A DNA stretch of 64,000 nt, taken from positions 9,059,129-9,123,128 of the forward strand of contig JAEMBT020000007.1 of assembly GCA_018873245.2 (NCBI GenBank). Direction: 5' to 3'. Source of the DNA: Archegozetes longisetosus (Eukaryota > Arthropoda > Arachnida > Sarcoptiformes > Trhypochthoniidae). The notes under the pieces are model-generated. The model did no database searches. It had not been told where the DNA came from and saw only the letters and a list, made by a program, of their open reading frames with translations. The position numbers were made by a program, and so were the translations under genes. Below, one piece after another: positions 53,067 to 64,000 of this stretch (within the stretch, counting starts at the first letter, position 1; each line of letters begins with the position of its first letter).

Positions 53067-55636
53067 GCTACTAATGTTCAGGCGTTAAAAATAATTTCAA
53101 CGTTTTATTCCTCCAAATTTTTCACTAATGATTAATATAGTAGTGAAGACTCATTTAATCAGGATTAAAGTATTGGTTAGTCCGCTATATTTTACGCTTT
53201 AGCTCAAGACATTAGTTTCTAAAAATCTCTTCTTCTCAGAACTGATCGTTTTTGTCGTAAGACTTAATATTTTGTAAAATATAAATAAAGATGAGATAAT
53301 ATTTTTCTAACAAATCTTAAGCATTGATTTCGGTTGAGTTTTTCTAAGCACTAATAGCTCTTAGTATTTAGACGCTGTTATTTAATACTAAGTATGACTT
53401 ACAATAATATTTTGCTTTTTATTCGACTATTGCTTTCTTATAATCAAAAAGATTAAGACTTTTAGCGTTTTTAAAATTTAAACAATGTTTGCTTGGCTGG
53501 GAACTAATTCCCGCTTCAGCAAAATCGATTAGTAAGATTGCAAACTATAAGCAGGATTGCGAACTATAAGCAAGTTTGCGAACTATAATAGCCTATAGAC
53601 CAGAGAATAGGAGTGTTGAAGTGCTAGGATTTTTGGTGGAAAGTAAAGCTTAAAATGCTTTTTGATTATATTGTGACCAGGTATGGAATGGACTTGAATG
53701 GGGCTCGACGTAAAAATGCCACAAGAGAGACGACGAGTACACTTAAAGCATGGCTGAGCGAACACAGAAAAAATCCATACCCGACCAAAGGGGAGAAAAT
53801 AATGCTCGCCATTATCACTAAGATGACATTGACTCAAGTGTCCACTTGGTTCGCCAACGCCAGAAGAAGACTTAAGAAAGAGAACAAAATGACTTGGTCT
53901 CCGCGAAATAGATGCGATGACGACGACGACGGAGACGGAAAAGATGGCTCTGCCAGCGGTATTAACGACAGGGATAGAGATGGAGATGGAACTAATTCCT
54001 CCCAAAGGAGAGATGAAGGTCAGCTAATTAATTGTATACATTTGTTATGTATTTATGAGTGCGAGTTAGGCACACAATTAGTGTCGAACATCCTCTCTGT
54101 TAGGCACTACCAGAACTTTCTCCCTCTCAAATAAACCTGAGTTCAGTGCAGGTGATGATGATTATACATTAGGTTAACCGTGTGCTAATGTCAATGCGAG
54201 TCTAGCTAAGTTAGTCACTATCAACCGAGCGTGTAATGACATTTTGCGACTAAAATATTACTAAAACTTCTGCTGAACCTGCCCAACTTGAACAAGCAGT
54301 TAAGTGGTTTTTGGAAAATGATAAACCCAAGCGTTGGTTATCTATAGGTTTATTTGTTATGTTTAGAAGAAGCTTTTAACTGGGAGCTGAAGTTAGATAG
54401 GTTTAGCACTACTGCGTTGATGAGTGACATTATCATTTTAGTTTAGCTAACATTAAATTGGCTCTGAATGTATTGTAGTCTGACAGTAGATACAATGTAT
54501 GCCTATATTGTTACTTTTGCTGTTGACTAGTATTCGCCTCTAATTTAGAGTCTCTTACTCTGCATTTTAATTTTGATGTGCCACTCGAGTGATTGTGCGG
54601 TCGCATTACAAATAATTATTTATAGTCGACCAATTCTTTTAGCTCCTATTGTTTTCTTCCTTTTGTATGCCTTCTGTTAAGTCCTTTACTAAACAATAAT
54701 CATATCTGAAAATTAATTAACCGTCTGCTAATGCAATTCCGTTTCACAGACGTTAAGGTTGAAGATTCTTTTTATTTCGTTTTATCAATTCATATGAGTT
54801 TTACATCGAATGCTTTAATGTTTCTTTTCTTTTATGTGATGCGCAAATAAGTTCATTGCACTTACAATATGTTTCTTAATTTCCATTCTGTTCAACTTCT
54901 TCCATTCTCATCTTCAGATGACAGTGATATTGTTGATATTGAGGAAGACTCCAATGCCGACGGCCATCAGAGCAAAAGGCACGAAGCAGGATCACCACTG
55001 AGTGATGTGGGCTCACTCTCAGACTCAGACGCCTCACAATCTGCTGCGAACGGCAGCGCATTAGCCAACCACTCACATCATCTTCACCCGCACCACACAA
55101 TACCATCGAATAAGCCTAGAATATGGTCGATTGTAGACACGGCTACGAGTACTAATAGTTCCTCTCTTCCATTACTACCACAAACTATTGCAACAAATAA
55201 AGCAATACCTGGGGCTCAAAGTGCAGGTCTCGGACCCATATCTCCATCAGCGGCCGCGTTGGCAGCCAATAGAGCGGCCCGACTCGACTATCTGTCATAC
55301 CCGAAGCCAGGAGGTGCCCATTGGTACAATGCCGGCAACTTCGGAGTACAACCACCGCCAGCGGCATTCTCGCCACTATACCCTTGTCCTCCCTCTGCAA
55401 TCATGAGTCATTTGGCTGCCGCAGGACCTGCTGGTGGCCATAGTAGTGTTCCACCACATTTAGCAGCTGCTGCTGCGGAATCATCACTGAATAGGTTGCG
55501 GTCTGCAGCCGCAGCAGTGGCTGGTGCATCACTATCGGGCTCATCGACCGACAACATCGCAGCAATTAATAAGACAATTACTAGTATTGGTGAAAGAACT
55601 GTTTCGGGCACAAACGGCAATAGTAACAAATCATGA
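47695..55636 (+). CDS. mirr: Mirror-type Iroquois (TALE) homeobox transcription factor, 5 exons
   Basis: Exons: 47695-47835, 49907-50293, 51324-51445, 53681-54018 and 54918-55636. All join in phase to 568 codons plus stop. This is a nuclear DNA-binding patterning factor; fly mirror acts in dorsal-ventral boundaries of eye, ovary and segments. Visible: a Ser-rich first exon; [20 protein letters not shown] leading to CQYD (99-122), then [19 protein letters not shown], a mirror signature; [14 protein letters not shown] and [34 protein letters not shown] opening the homeodomain (about 225-287), with [17 protein letters not shown] and an Asp-rich run; Iro box variant KPRIWSIV (395-402); and an Ala/Ser-rich C terminus. 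The homeobox lies in one exon, unlike in the upstream paralogue. The order of blocks and the LLNYQRLAA segment separate it from ara/caup. Poly(A) signal candidate at 55781. The start is the first ATG of exon 1; an unseen 5' exon cannot be excluded. Confidence 0.94.
48719..48842. repeat. Minisatellite, ~20-bp unit, in mirror-type intron 1
   Basis: About six diverged units around CGAGTAAGCATTCACTGAAC lie inside the intron 47836-49906. Confidence 0.8.
50591..50626. repeat. Short tandem repeat in mirror-type intron 2
   Basis: Three copies of CTAAAATAAAAAA, the last one truncated. Confidence 0.75.
51691..51771. repeat. (CT)n tract, interrupted, in mirror-type intron 3
   Basis: Two CT runs of about 34 and 22 bases are separated by a C/T-only stretch with one G. 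A (CA)n run lies 130 bases further on at 51903-51927. Confidence 0.9.
51903..51927. repeat. (CA)n microsatellite
   Basis: A CA run of about 25 bases with a single T interruption, in mirror-type intron 3. Confidence 0.85.
52968..53063. repeat. (CTCACT)n/(CT)n tract, ~95 bp, in mirror-type intron 3
   Basis: About four CTCACT hexamers grade into a perfect CT run of roughly 70 bases. It lies about 620 bases before the homeobox exon. A tract this long on the sense strand of the pre-mRNA would be a pyrimidine tract able to bind PTB-type proteins; that is inference. Confidence 0.95.
53533..53588. repeat. Minisatellite, ~20-bp unit x3, just before the homeobox exon
   Basis: Three copies of a unit like AGCAGGATTGCGAACTATA end about 90 bases before the acceptor at 53680. 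Confidence 0.8.
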
Positions 55637-55780
55637 CACAAATCATGTGAGACTAAAGTTGTCAATGAATCAACTGAGAAAATCAATTAGTTAAAGGCAT
55701 TAAGAGAAAGCAGTGGACAAACATTGATAGCGCCAAATAATACTATAATAGTAAGGACTATAACTGTACAGAAATATTGT

Positions 55781-55786
55781 AATAAA
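55781..55786 (+). promoter_or_regulatory. Candidate poly(A) signal of the mirror-type gene
   Basis: AATAAA lies about 145 bases after the TGA stop at 55634-55636. Confidence 0.4.
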
Positions 55787-55820
55787 TGCGATAATTGTAA
55801 GATTTTGTGGTTCAATATGA

Positions 55821-55925
55821 GACTATACGCTCGACTATGCTGTCGACTATGCTGTTGACTATGCTGTCGACTATACTGTTGACTATACTGTCGACTATAC
55901 GCAAGACTATACGCAAGACTATACT
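55821..55925. repeat. Minisatellite, ~11-bp unit (GACTATGCTGT)
   Basis: About nine tandem units alternate GTCGACTAT and GTTGACTAT forms. They start about 35 bases beyond the candidate poly(A) signal, so they may lie just outside or at the very end of the mature transcript. Confidence 0.85.
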
Positions 55926-58034
55926 CGAAGAGGTGAATACGGCAAATAACTAACCAACATATCATGTGCGCCTATTTTACGTTAAGTTATTTTTTGACTG
56001 TCGTCTACTGACAATAAGTAACTGAATGGTGATGTAGTCCAGCCTCAACATCATCCTTCAACTCGTTCCTATTAAAGATTGAGTTTACATCTGCTATTAA
56101 AATGAATTTGCCTTAAAGTGAGGTCAGTTTATTATATTAAATTGAGGACAAGTGAAATAATATTATTATCTAAATTACTACATGTGATGGTAGACACTAT
56201 ATTAGCTTAAGTTACGCTACACTGTATTAATACAAATACATATGAAATATATATATATATTGGAAAAGTAGATAAGACTTATAGCGCGATCGACAAATAG
56301 CCGATTCACTCAACCCATCATTTCATATAAAACCACATAAATTACAGAAAACTAACTTACCATTTAAGTTTAATGCACAAACATGTTACAGATGAAACCT
56401 TATTCACATTTATAACTATTTATTTGATTTGTTCATTACATTCAGATCGTGCTGTAATTCATGTACACTTGAAGTCTTGGTTCATGTTCTGTAATTAAAT
56501 GTTTTGTAATTTTTCAGCCAAAATGAAAAATACTTTACGAATAAGATGAAAATCTTTAGGAATAAGACCAGCAAAAAAAAGTTAATTATTGTCGGAATGA
56601 TTTTGTTTATGTTATATTTTATACTAAGTTAGTATTATTTTCTTATTTTTATTAGTCTTAATCTGATCTCTCAATACCAATCATTGAGAACTACTTTCAA
56701 ACCACTAAACCTATGCTTTGTTTTAAGGGTTGAAAATGTATTAACTTTTATCTTGAGCTTTAAATTTGTAAATTCCAAAAATACTTTTATAGTTTAATGT
56801 TTTATTCAAATCTACTGTACATTTGTTTTGTTATATCTGTAAGATATCTAGTATTTAATAATCAATTTTCAAACCAAATAAATCTGAATACGTTCAAAAT
56901 ATCAGTCTATTTGTTATACATTTTATCTTACAAATTCAATTATTTCCAACCTCTTTACCACTTAACCAAACTTAGACTAATTTATTAAAATTTATTTATT
57001 CCAATATCAAACATTTCGCTTCTTTTATCAAAATTGTTTCAACTAATTCAAGGTTTCATTTATGTTGAGCCGAGAGTTTGTCAACTTTCTGGGGGTAGTT
57101 TCTCGCGAGGTAGTTTTCCTAAACTTGAATTTATAATTACCTGTATGAGGAGAAAATAAAAGTGATAAACATGATAACGAAATACTTAGCAAAAGTTAGA
57201 CTTTCAGTTGCGCACAAGAACATGAATTAAACTGTCAACGTGTACATAATTAAATATTATGATTAAAACTGTCGACAGAATTACGCTCTTAAGCTTAAAA
57301 CAATGTGTAATTTGATGATCGAAGGAGATATACGAGAGTTTGATTTTCAGTTATGTAAATATTTTTCATTTGAGCCGATCATTACTATTACAAATATATG
57401 TTAATGCATGAAATCGGTTATAATATTTGAAAACCTTTTCTCATTATAGTAAATGAACAAAAGTTATAATCAATTTTTGTAAATATGCTTGTTTTATTAT
57501 TCGTGCCAAAATCTTCATTTGCAATGTATCTCATAGAAGCGCTGGTGTAAATAATCATTTATGACTCTTCGAGCAGCAAAGTTCAGACAAAAAAGATACC
57601 AAATAAATGCTGTGCATTCATTTCGTACATCGTTTGCATTGAGTCATTGCATACATTGATTACATTTAGCCATTGCATACATCGAAGGCATTCATTTCTG
57701 GCTAAATCGATATTTTATGATTGAGATTATTATAGATTTGATGCATATTATAAACATTATGATATATAGAGGAGACAGCATGGATGTTAATCAAGCGTGT
57801 AATTATAAATTAAACTCGACGAGTCATTTGAAATTTGCTTCTGATGTGATTCTAATTGGGGAATGTGTTTCTCAATCGACCGATTCCTCAGTGGGTCGGC
57901 GACTGACAAGAGCTGGCAGGGGTTCTGATGGCTAAGAATGCGGTGATCAGGGATGGGAATGAGAATCACATTTTATGATCGTTAACCTAATTTTGCGATC
58001 AGTGTAGTGGAAAATGGTAAACAGCTGCCATTGG

Positions 58035-58099
58035 AGATAGAAAATGATATAATGAAATAGTGAGCCAGATAGAAAATCATATAATGTAATGGTGAGCCA
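58035..58099. repeat. ~34-bp tandem duplication
   Basis: Two copies share AGATAGAAAATSATATAATG and GTGAGCCA. Confidence 0.8.
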
Positions 58100-58873
58100 C
58101 TAACTAACGGGCTATCACTTGTGCGCACTTCTCTTTTCACAACTAGGTCTAAACTAATTATTAATTCGATCTTATTAATCCCAATCACTTCTTAGTTTGT
58201 TATTTGCAATCAATTTCTGTTCGAGTTTTAATCGCTATAATCTTTGCAATTAATTAGGAGAAAGAGGAAAACTTTGGTCTTATATTAAAACTGATTGATT
58301 ATTGCTAGCATTAAATATGATTGTGCCATTAACTCAGTTGTTATCAATGTTTAAAGACAAACAATATAAGCATAAAAAGATTATATTAATAATTGCTGTG
58401 TGCTGAGTGTGCAAATTCGTCGATTGCATACACAGAGAACTTCTGGAGAACTTGTTGGAAAAGTATCCAAAAGTTGACATTATTTACTGTATAGCATTAG
58501 AATATAAAAATAGCACTTCAACTGAAATAGTTCAGAATACTCTCTGATGTTTACCGGAAAATACTCATTGAATATGGATGTATTGTGTTAAGGTAGTAAT
58601 GGATTTGCGATAAGCAATTCACTGTTCAGGCACTAGCACGAGGAGTACAAGAACATTCTCTGTTCCTTAAATCTTATTGCCTTAGCCTCAATGGCCTTTT
58701 GCTTTTTCGCCAGCCATACTGTATAAGTGATTCTTTTTATTGCCGCATCACAAGCATCACAAGCTGTAACTTTTCAAAGGATAGCAGATATCTGAACGGA
58801 AACAGTATCCAAAGCAATCTCGTATACTGGAATCGGAAAGAGGCCTTTTGATGGCTAACACTGACTCTACTAG

Positions 58874-58889
58874 TAGTACTGCAGTACTA
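58874..58889. repeat. 16-bp perfect palindrome
   Basis: TAGTACTGCAGTACTA reads the same on both strands and is flanked by further CTAGTA/TAGTAT sequence. No function is evident. Confidence 0.7.
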
Positions 58890-59076
58890 GTATAGGTGAT
58901 ATAAGGCACTCACTTTCTTTGACATGACATCGCTGTATACGATCAATCAATACAGAAATACAGAAAGAAGCATACTTCACATTTTTCATCTAAATCATTC
59001 TCTAATCAAACTCTATTTCAAATATCAGCTTCTTTTCTTTTATTTAATTTGCTGTTTCTGTTGAATCAAACTTGAT

Positions 59077-59238
59077 CGGTAACTAATTTATGGGTAACTA
59101 ATTTATGAGTAACTAATTATGGGTAACTGATTTATCAGTAACTAATTTATGGGTAACTAATTTATAAGTAACTAATTTATAAGTAACTAATTTATAAGTA
59201 ACTAATTTATGGGTAACTGATTTATTGGTAACTAATTT
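59077..59238. repeat. Minisatellite, 16-bp unit x10
   Basis: About ten tandem copies of GTAACTAATTTATGGG or close variants (TAA, TTA or TGA at the variable positions). Confidence 0.9.
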
Positions 59239-61739
59239 CAACAATTACTGTTGACCACTTTGAGTTTAATGTAAGATCTGTCATAACTCTTATTGTTTAG
59301 TTGATTATAGCATGGGAACCAACATTGGTTTAGGGATTTGTTTGAACAGATTTATAATTAAAACACATCAATATATGTCGAACTATTGTCAAAATGAATT
59401 TATTTAGGGATTAGGAAAGCTTTTTGGAGTATGGAGTAAGTGATGTGATTTAGGAAAAGCTTAAATAATAATATGACATACATGGAAGCATTGTCTTTGA
59501 GAGATAAATTAGCTAGCTAGCTAGTATTGGGCTGGTATCACAGCTTTCTCGTTGATATCACACTTTTCGGTTTGTGGCAATTGTTTGAAAAGAGTCTAAA
59601 ATAAACAGTGTGTCCTTTCGTGTATGGGAATTATAATAAACTGCAAAATCTATCACTTCTTTTGTCTCATAATAAATATTGTTTACATTTCTACTTCTAG
59701 AACCTATGTTTGTTTAACTAATAAACTAATAAATTTATCAACCGTTTTAATAATAACTTTATTGCCTCAGCTCTATTAACAACGCAGAGTCAGAGCCAAA
59801 TTTATTTAATCAATTACCAGCTCTCTATTCTGCTCCACTGCGACTCTCAGCTAAGTTTCACCCAAACCATTCACTTTGAGGCGAAGTTTAAATCCAACGG
59901 TTCAAGTTGAAGTGTATTTATATTGAAAGATGTACTCGAATGGTATAAGCGGCCATTAGATCTATAATGTATAAGTTTACTGAACACTAAAGTCATAAGC
60001 TTTATCCTTAACTGGCAAATAATTTTTCCAATGTATATATAGCTTTATTTTTATCTATACATACACACACATATATATACAGATATATATATATATATAC
60101 TTTTATATATTTTTATATACTGTGTGTCGTGCTCACTCAGGTTATCAGTAGATATAATAAAAAATAGATGTCAATTGTCGAACACGCAACAATCGTATTA
60201 GGTCTGTTTGAGAAAGCAAAGCCGAATTCACCTGTTAAACATTTATATTTACAGAACCAATCATTTAAAATTTCCTAATAAAATATTTTCTCTGTTCGCT
60301 TCAATGCCTGCTCGCTCGCTATGCCTTCTTATAGTTGTTGCAATCCATTTGATAGCACTGACAAACTTCGGACAAGTCCTTCAACTTGCTTAGTTCTGCT
60401 CGGCTTAGCTGAATGGTCTTAAATAAATGGGCGCTTTGGGGTAATAAGCAAATTATTTTAATATAATTAGGTTGGCGTTTGCCCGCCTTTGGCGCAATAA
60501 CTAATTTTAGAATAAAACTCATTGTTGCATAAATACAATGTGTTTTATTTTTGAATAACATTCAATCGAACTAATGATTAATTATTATGCATAAAAAATT
60601 TTGGCACATGTGAAGTGCTCGCTTTCAACAAGTTATAGGCTATTATTTATTATTGAAATAAAACTGTTTGGTTTAGTCTAACGGTTTATTTAATTAGATT
60701 TAGAGCTGTAATAAAAGCTATTTAGTTTTATTACTCGTAAAATAAGAAGTTGGGGTTGAATGGTATAGTGGATTAAAAGGGTTTGACTAAACTAGAATGC
60801 TGAAAATTTGGCCTTTCTTAACCTATCTTCTACCACTTCTATCATTATTCTCAAGGCTTTTCTTTACAAACTTTTATTCAGCTGCATAAACATAAATCCA
60901 TTTTTTGCTTCATTATACTGAAATACAATAGATAAAAATGATTAAACTAGTTTTTTATTCCATATATTTTTCTTGATATTTCTACTTGCAGTCACATTAC
61001 TCGCAATGTTCAACTAATTTTCTCTAAGATCTCAACTTTAACGATTATTGTTTTGTTAAATATGCCCATATTTATGTTGTTATTTAAGAACTAAACTGTT
61101 ATTGTTTAAAGAGCTTATCAATTAAAACTTAAATAAATATGTAAATATTCATATTTACTAAGTTCATAGCTTTGTTTGGCAAACAATTGTAACGCTATGT
61201 TCAGAACAATTTTGGTTTATATTATTAAACAATTAGAAAGAGAGAATAATTTAATTAGTAATCACTTCAATCATACTAAATCTTCTAAATTACCAGCGTT
61301 TTAATCAAATTCTACTTTTTGCCGGTCCGCGCAATTTTGGCGAGCATTTTTCGGCCAGACTTGTCATCAGTGGTCCAAAAGTGCGTTCATATAAAGCTAT
61401 AAAGTTATTTGTGAATGATAAATGGCTAGAAACATTATCTATCAAAGGCACAGATGAAAATATCTAAGCAGTAGAGTTAGTAAACTAGGAGCTAACTTAT
61501 AGTTGGGCATTGCTAAACTGAAAGTTTGCCTCTGAAAAATGATTCTCTGCTTCTCTTCTCTTCCAATAGAGAATTCACTCCAAGCAATATTACATTGTGT
61601 GTTACATCATTAGCCTTCTTCTTGACATTTGACTGAAGTCAACATTTTTGTTGAGTACCAGCTTATAAGCAAGTTATTAAACTTGAAAGTTAGTAGCCAA
61701 AGCTTTGATCGCAGCTCTTCAGCTTAAACTTATGAGATT

Positions 61740-61800
61740 ACCATATATATAGACACAGATACCGTATATATAGTTACAGATACCGCATATATACTGACAC
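61740..61800. repeat. Tandem repeat, ~21-bp unit x3
   Basis: Three units of the type ACAGATACCGTATATATAG lie in direct orientation. Confidence 0.75.
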
Positions 61801-62564
61801 ATTTTACCAGTTTTACCCGACATTGAACACTTTTAACTTTATTTCCAACTTTATTTCAATAACTTTAACTTAATTTGCAAATCTATTTCAGTCTTATTTT
61901 GATACTTTTAACTCTATTTTAAAACTTACTTCAATTTGATTTCAATACTATTGACGCTGAGACACATGAAAATATTTCTGTTTTATTTACATTTGAGTAA
62001 ATTTTTCCACAATTTTATTTGGTGATAATAACATTTTTATTCGCCTAAATTAGAATCATTACCAGTTTCTCAGGCTTTCGAAATAGAATCTAAACGACTC
62101 ATACTTTGATTTTTGCGAGATTAGTCACTTTGAAGATTAGTGGTGAGAGAAAATCATAAATTTGGGAACATCTCAAAAGCTATTATCTTAAAAGCCGAAT
62201 ATTTATATACCTGTTTTCTTTAATGATTCATTCAGTTTAATATTTTAATGAAATACCAAATGAAAATGTTAACCATTAGCAAGAATTAATTTAATTCCGT
62301 GAGAATTTAACTCATTTTGTCAATCTAGCTCGTTTTGTCAATCTAATTCATTCTGTATAAGTACTCGATTTTCATCGATTTCAATAATTAAATCTTCGAT
62401 CGGGGTTAAAATCCTGTAATTTCGGTTACAAATATCTCTTTCTTTATCACTTGATATCCGCCTCTTTGAGAAATGCATTTCATTAACTCTTAAAATTTGA
62501 TGTCGTTATCAGATCATCAATGAAAGCAGAATATAGAATATTAATTAGACATCAAATCAATCTG

Positions 62565-62738
62565 CAGCAATACCCCGATATAGTCAACCTCTTCATTATC
62601 AGTCCTTGATATAGTGAGCGCACTTATCTGGTCCCAACGTATACTATTGAACTGATAATTACCTCTTTATAGTGAATCCTCAATATGGTGAATGTGAGTT
62701 GTCAATCCCCAGCGATTCACTATATCGAGATATTACTG
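62565..62738. mobile_element. Pogo/Tigger-like MITE, 174 bp
   Basis: The ends are inverted: CAGCAATACCCCGATATAGT at one side and the reverse complement of CAGTAATATCTCGATATAGT at the other, followed by TA. Read on the minus strand, the second half aligns with the 173-bp element at 8426-8598 through GGACTG and GACTATATCGGGG, so the two copies are in opposite orientation. The near-equal length supports a common non-autonomous family. Extra internal copies of CTATATCRAGGA-like sequence give it subterminal repeats. Confidence 0.7.
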
Positions 62739-64000
62739 TATAGGTTTGCAATTATAAAAGTGATTAGAAGTTTTTCTGAAAAAAAACGTTTTACTACTAA
62801 ACGGCTGTCTGGATTTGATTTGGAATTTAGATGATAGCTCGTTGATCTGTCAATATTTTCAAATCAATCAACTTAAGGACTGCACACGAATAGTTAGTAC
62901 ATTTAGAATCCTAAGCAGTCTAATGACTTAAAAACATGAATGAATCAATTGATCACTTTTTAAGCTTTCCATAGCTGGAAACCTTTATTGAAATATTCTT
63001 GTAATAAGGATTACTAAATAATTACATTTGTTGAATTACATGTTTTTGAAATTAGTTTACCATTTAATTTCCATTAGATAAGAAATACTTAACTCTTGAA
63101 AAAACCTTCAAAATGTTTTAGTATTTTAAAGATGTTTTAGTATTTTTCAAATGTTTTATTATTTTAGAATTGCGAAAAGAAGCTTATTAGCGAAGCTTAT
63201 TTTATTAGTTTTCACTGATTGTATCCACTATTTGTCTGAGTCTACCCAACAATTAAAGTATACTATAATTATGTACCACTGAAAAAGAAGCATTAAAACG
63301 ATGGCAGCTTTTACTTAATTTTAACTGCTATCTACAAAAATGCTTGATTTGTATTCCTGGTGGTAAACAGTGGTAATGAAAAACATAATGTTAGCTCTTT
63401 CACTCTATTATATTAATGAGTGATGAATGTACGCGTTGATGGGATCATGTTTCCTTTCTAGGGTAGTAATGACCAAAAAGCATTTCATTTTGTTGGTCAG
63501 CCAACCATTTATCGAATAAAAAACTTCTAACAATTCAGATTGTTTCACTAAATTCTAATTCAAATCTTGCTTTTCCCAAAATATTTCCATAACTTACTCA
63601 AGTAGAGCCTTGTGATTATGCGAATTTGTAGTGCAAGTGTTCAACTTTAAAATTATAGTTCGCCTCAAACATTATAAAAGGATTTCCTGTCACAAAGCGA
63701 TTACACATCAAAAAAGTAAGTGACAAAAGTGTGGAAGACACGAGTCTAAGTCAATATGAAAATATGAGAAACTCATCCCAGCGTTAATACATTGCCTCAA
63801 ATGCTGAAAACATGACAATACATTTGATATAAAAAAATAAAAACACACTAACAGATAGATATATAACAGCCGAGAATAGATTATTTTCTCAAGTAATCAT
63901 TTGTTGTGCATATGTTTTACATGAAAATAAACTCATCCATGACATACCTGAAGGTCAATGAGAAAACGACAACTTTTTGTGCGAGATAACGTTTACAGTA

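Larger units (their letters stand above)
55637..64000. other. Gene-poor region downstream of the mirror-type gene
   Basis: No gene is recognised to the end of the window. The block contains the minisatellites at 55821, 58035, 59077 and 61740, a palindrome at 58874, and the second pogo/Tigger-like MITE at 62565. Its first few hundred bases are presumably the 3' UTR. Short open frames here (for example near 57.7-57.9 and 60.2-60.4 kb) have no visible family features. Confidence 0.6.

Noticed and set aside
53583-54005. 140-codon minus-strand open frame
   Set aside because: It is the antisense of the mirror-type homeobox exon, open because of the sense-strand codon bias.
1-64000. Retrovirus-like, LTR or Polinton-type elements
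   Set aside because: No paired long terminal repeats and no reverse transcriptase, integrase, capsid or envelope motifs were seen on either strand.
1-64000. tRNA or rRNA genes
   Set aside because: Strings resembling a B box occur, but none has a matching A box and acceptor stem at the right distance. No rRNA core sequence was recognised.

Overview
The window looks like animal nuclear DNA from an arthropod. It is strongly A+T-rich (roughly two thirds by eye), has spliced genes with GT..AG introns of about 60 bp to 2.2 kb, and carries many short tandem repeats. The Iroquois homeobox genes are of the arthropod araucan/caupolican and mirror types. The compact introns and small intergenic distances would suit a mite or another small-genome chelicerate, but the sequence alone does not settle the taxon.

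Layout. (1) 2846-3597 (+): a two-exon gene for an Iwr1/SLC7A6OS-type RNA polymerase II nuclear-import factor. (2) 6559-9307 (-): a five-exon gene for plasmanylethanolamine desaturase (PEDS1/TMEM189/Kua), convergent with the first gene. I could assemble it in frame from start to stop, including a 57-base microexon. (3) 9.3-24.5 kb: about 15 kb without a recognisable intact gene, holding minisatellites, a hairpin repeat and one decayed minus-strand coding fragment. (4) 24575-32365 (+): a nine-exon araucan/caupolican-type Iroquois gene, reconstructed as 591 codons plus stop. (5) 32.4-47.7 kb: a second gene-poor block of about 15 kb. (6) 47695-55636 (+): a five-exon mirror-type Iroquois gene, 568 codons plus stop. 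(7) 55.6-64 kb: no gene seen.

How it works together. The two homeobox genes lie in tandem in the same orientation and form a minimal Iroquois complex. The large gene-poor flanks fit the long-range regulatory blocks known around Iroquois clusters in other animals. The left-hand pair (Iwr1-like, PEDS1) are housekeeping-type genes with no obvious functional tie to the complex.

Unexplained structure. Four dispersed copies of a ~55-60 bp hairpin repeat lie at 1207, 17857, 31545 and 36567, and one has an arm amplified into a 10-bp tandem array. A pair of ~174 bp pogo/Tigger-like MITEs lies at 8426 and 62565. There is an unusual density of unrelated 10-24 bp minisatellites and long GA/CT tracts. 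The araucan-type protein appears to have lost the conserved CCE...CSCQYD N-terminal motif that the mirror-type neighbour keeps. No rRNA, convincing tRNA, CRISPR array, or retrovirus-like element was recognised.
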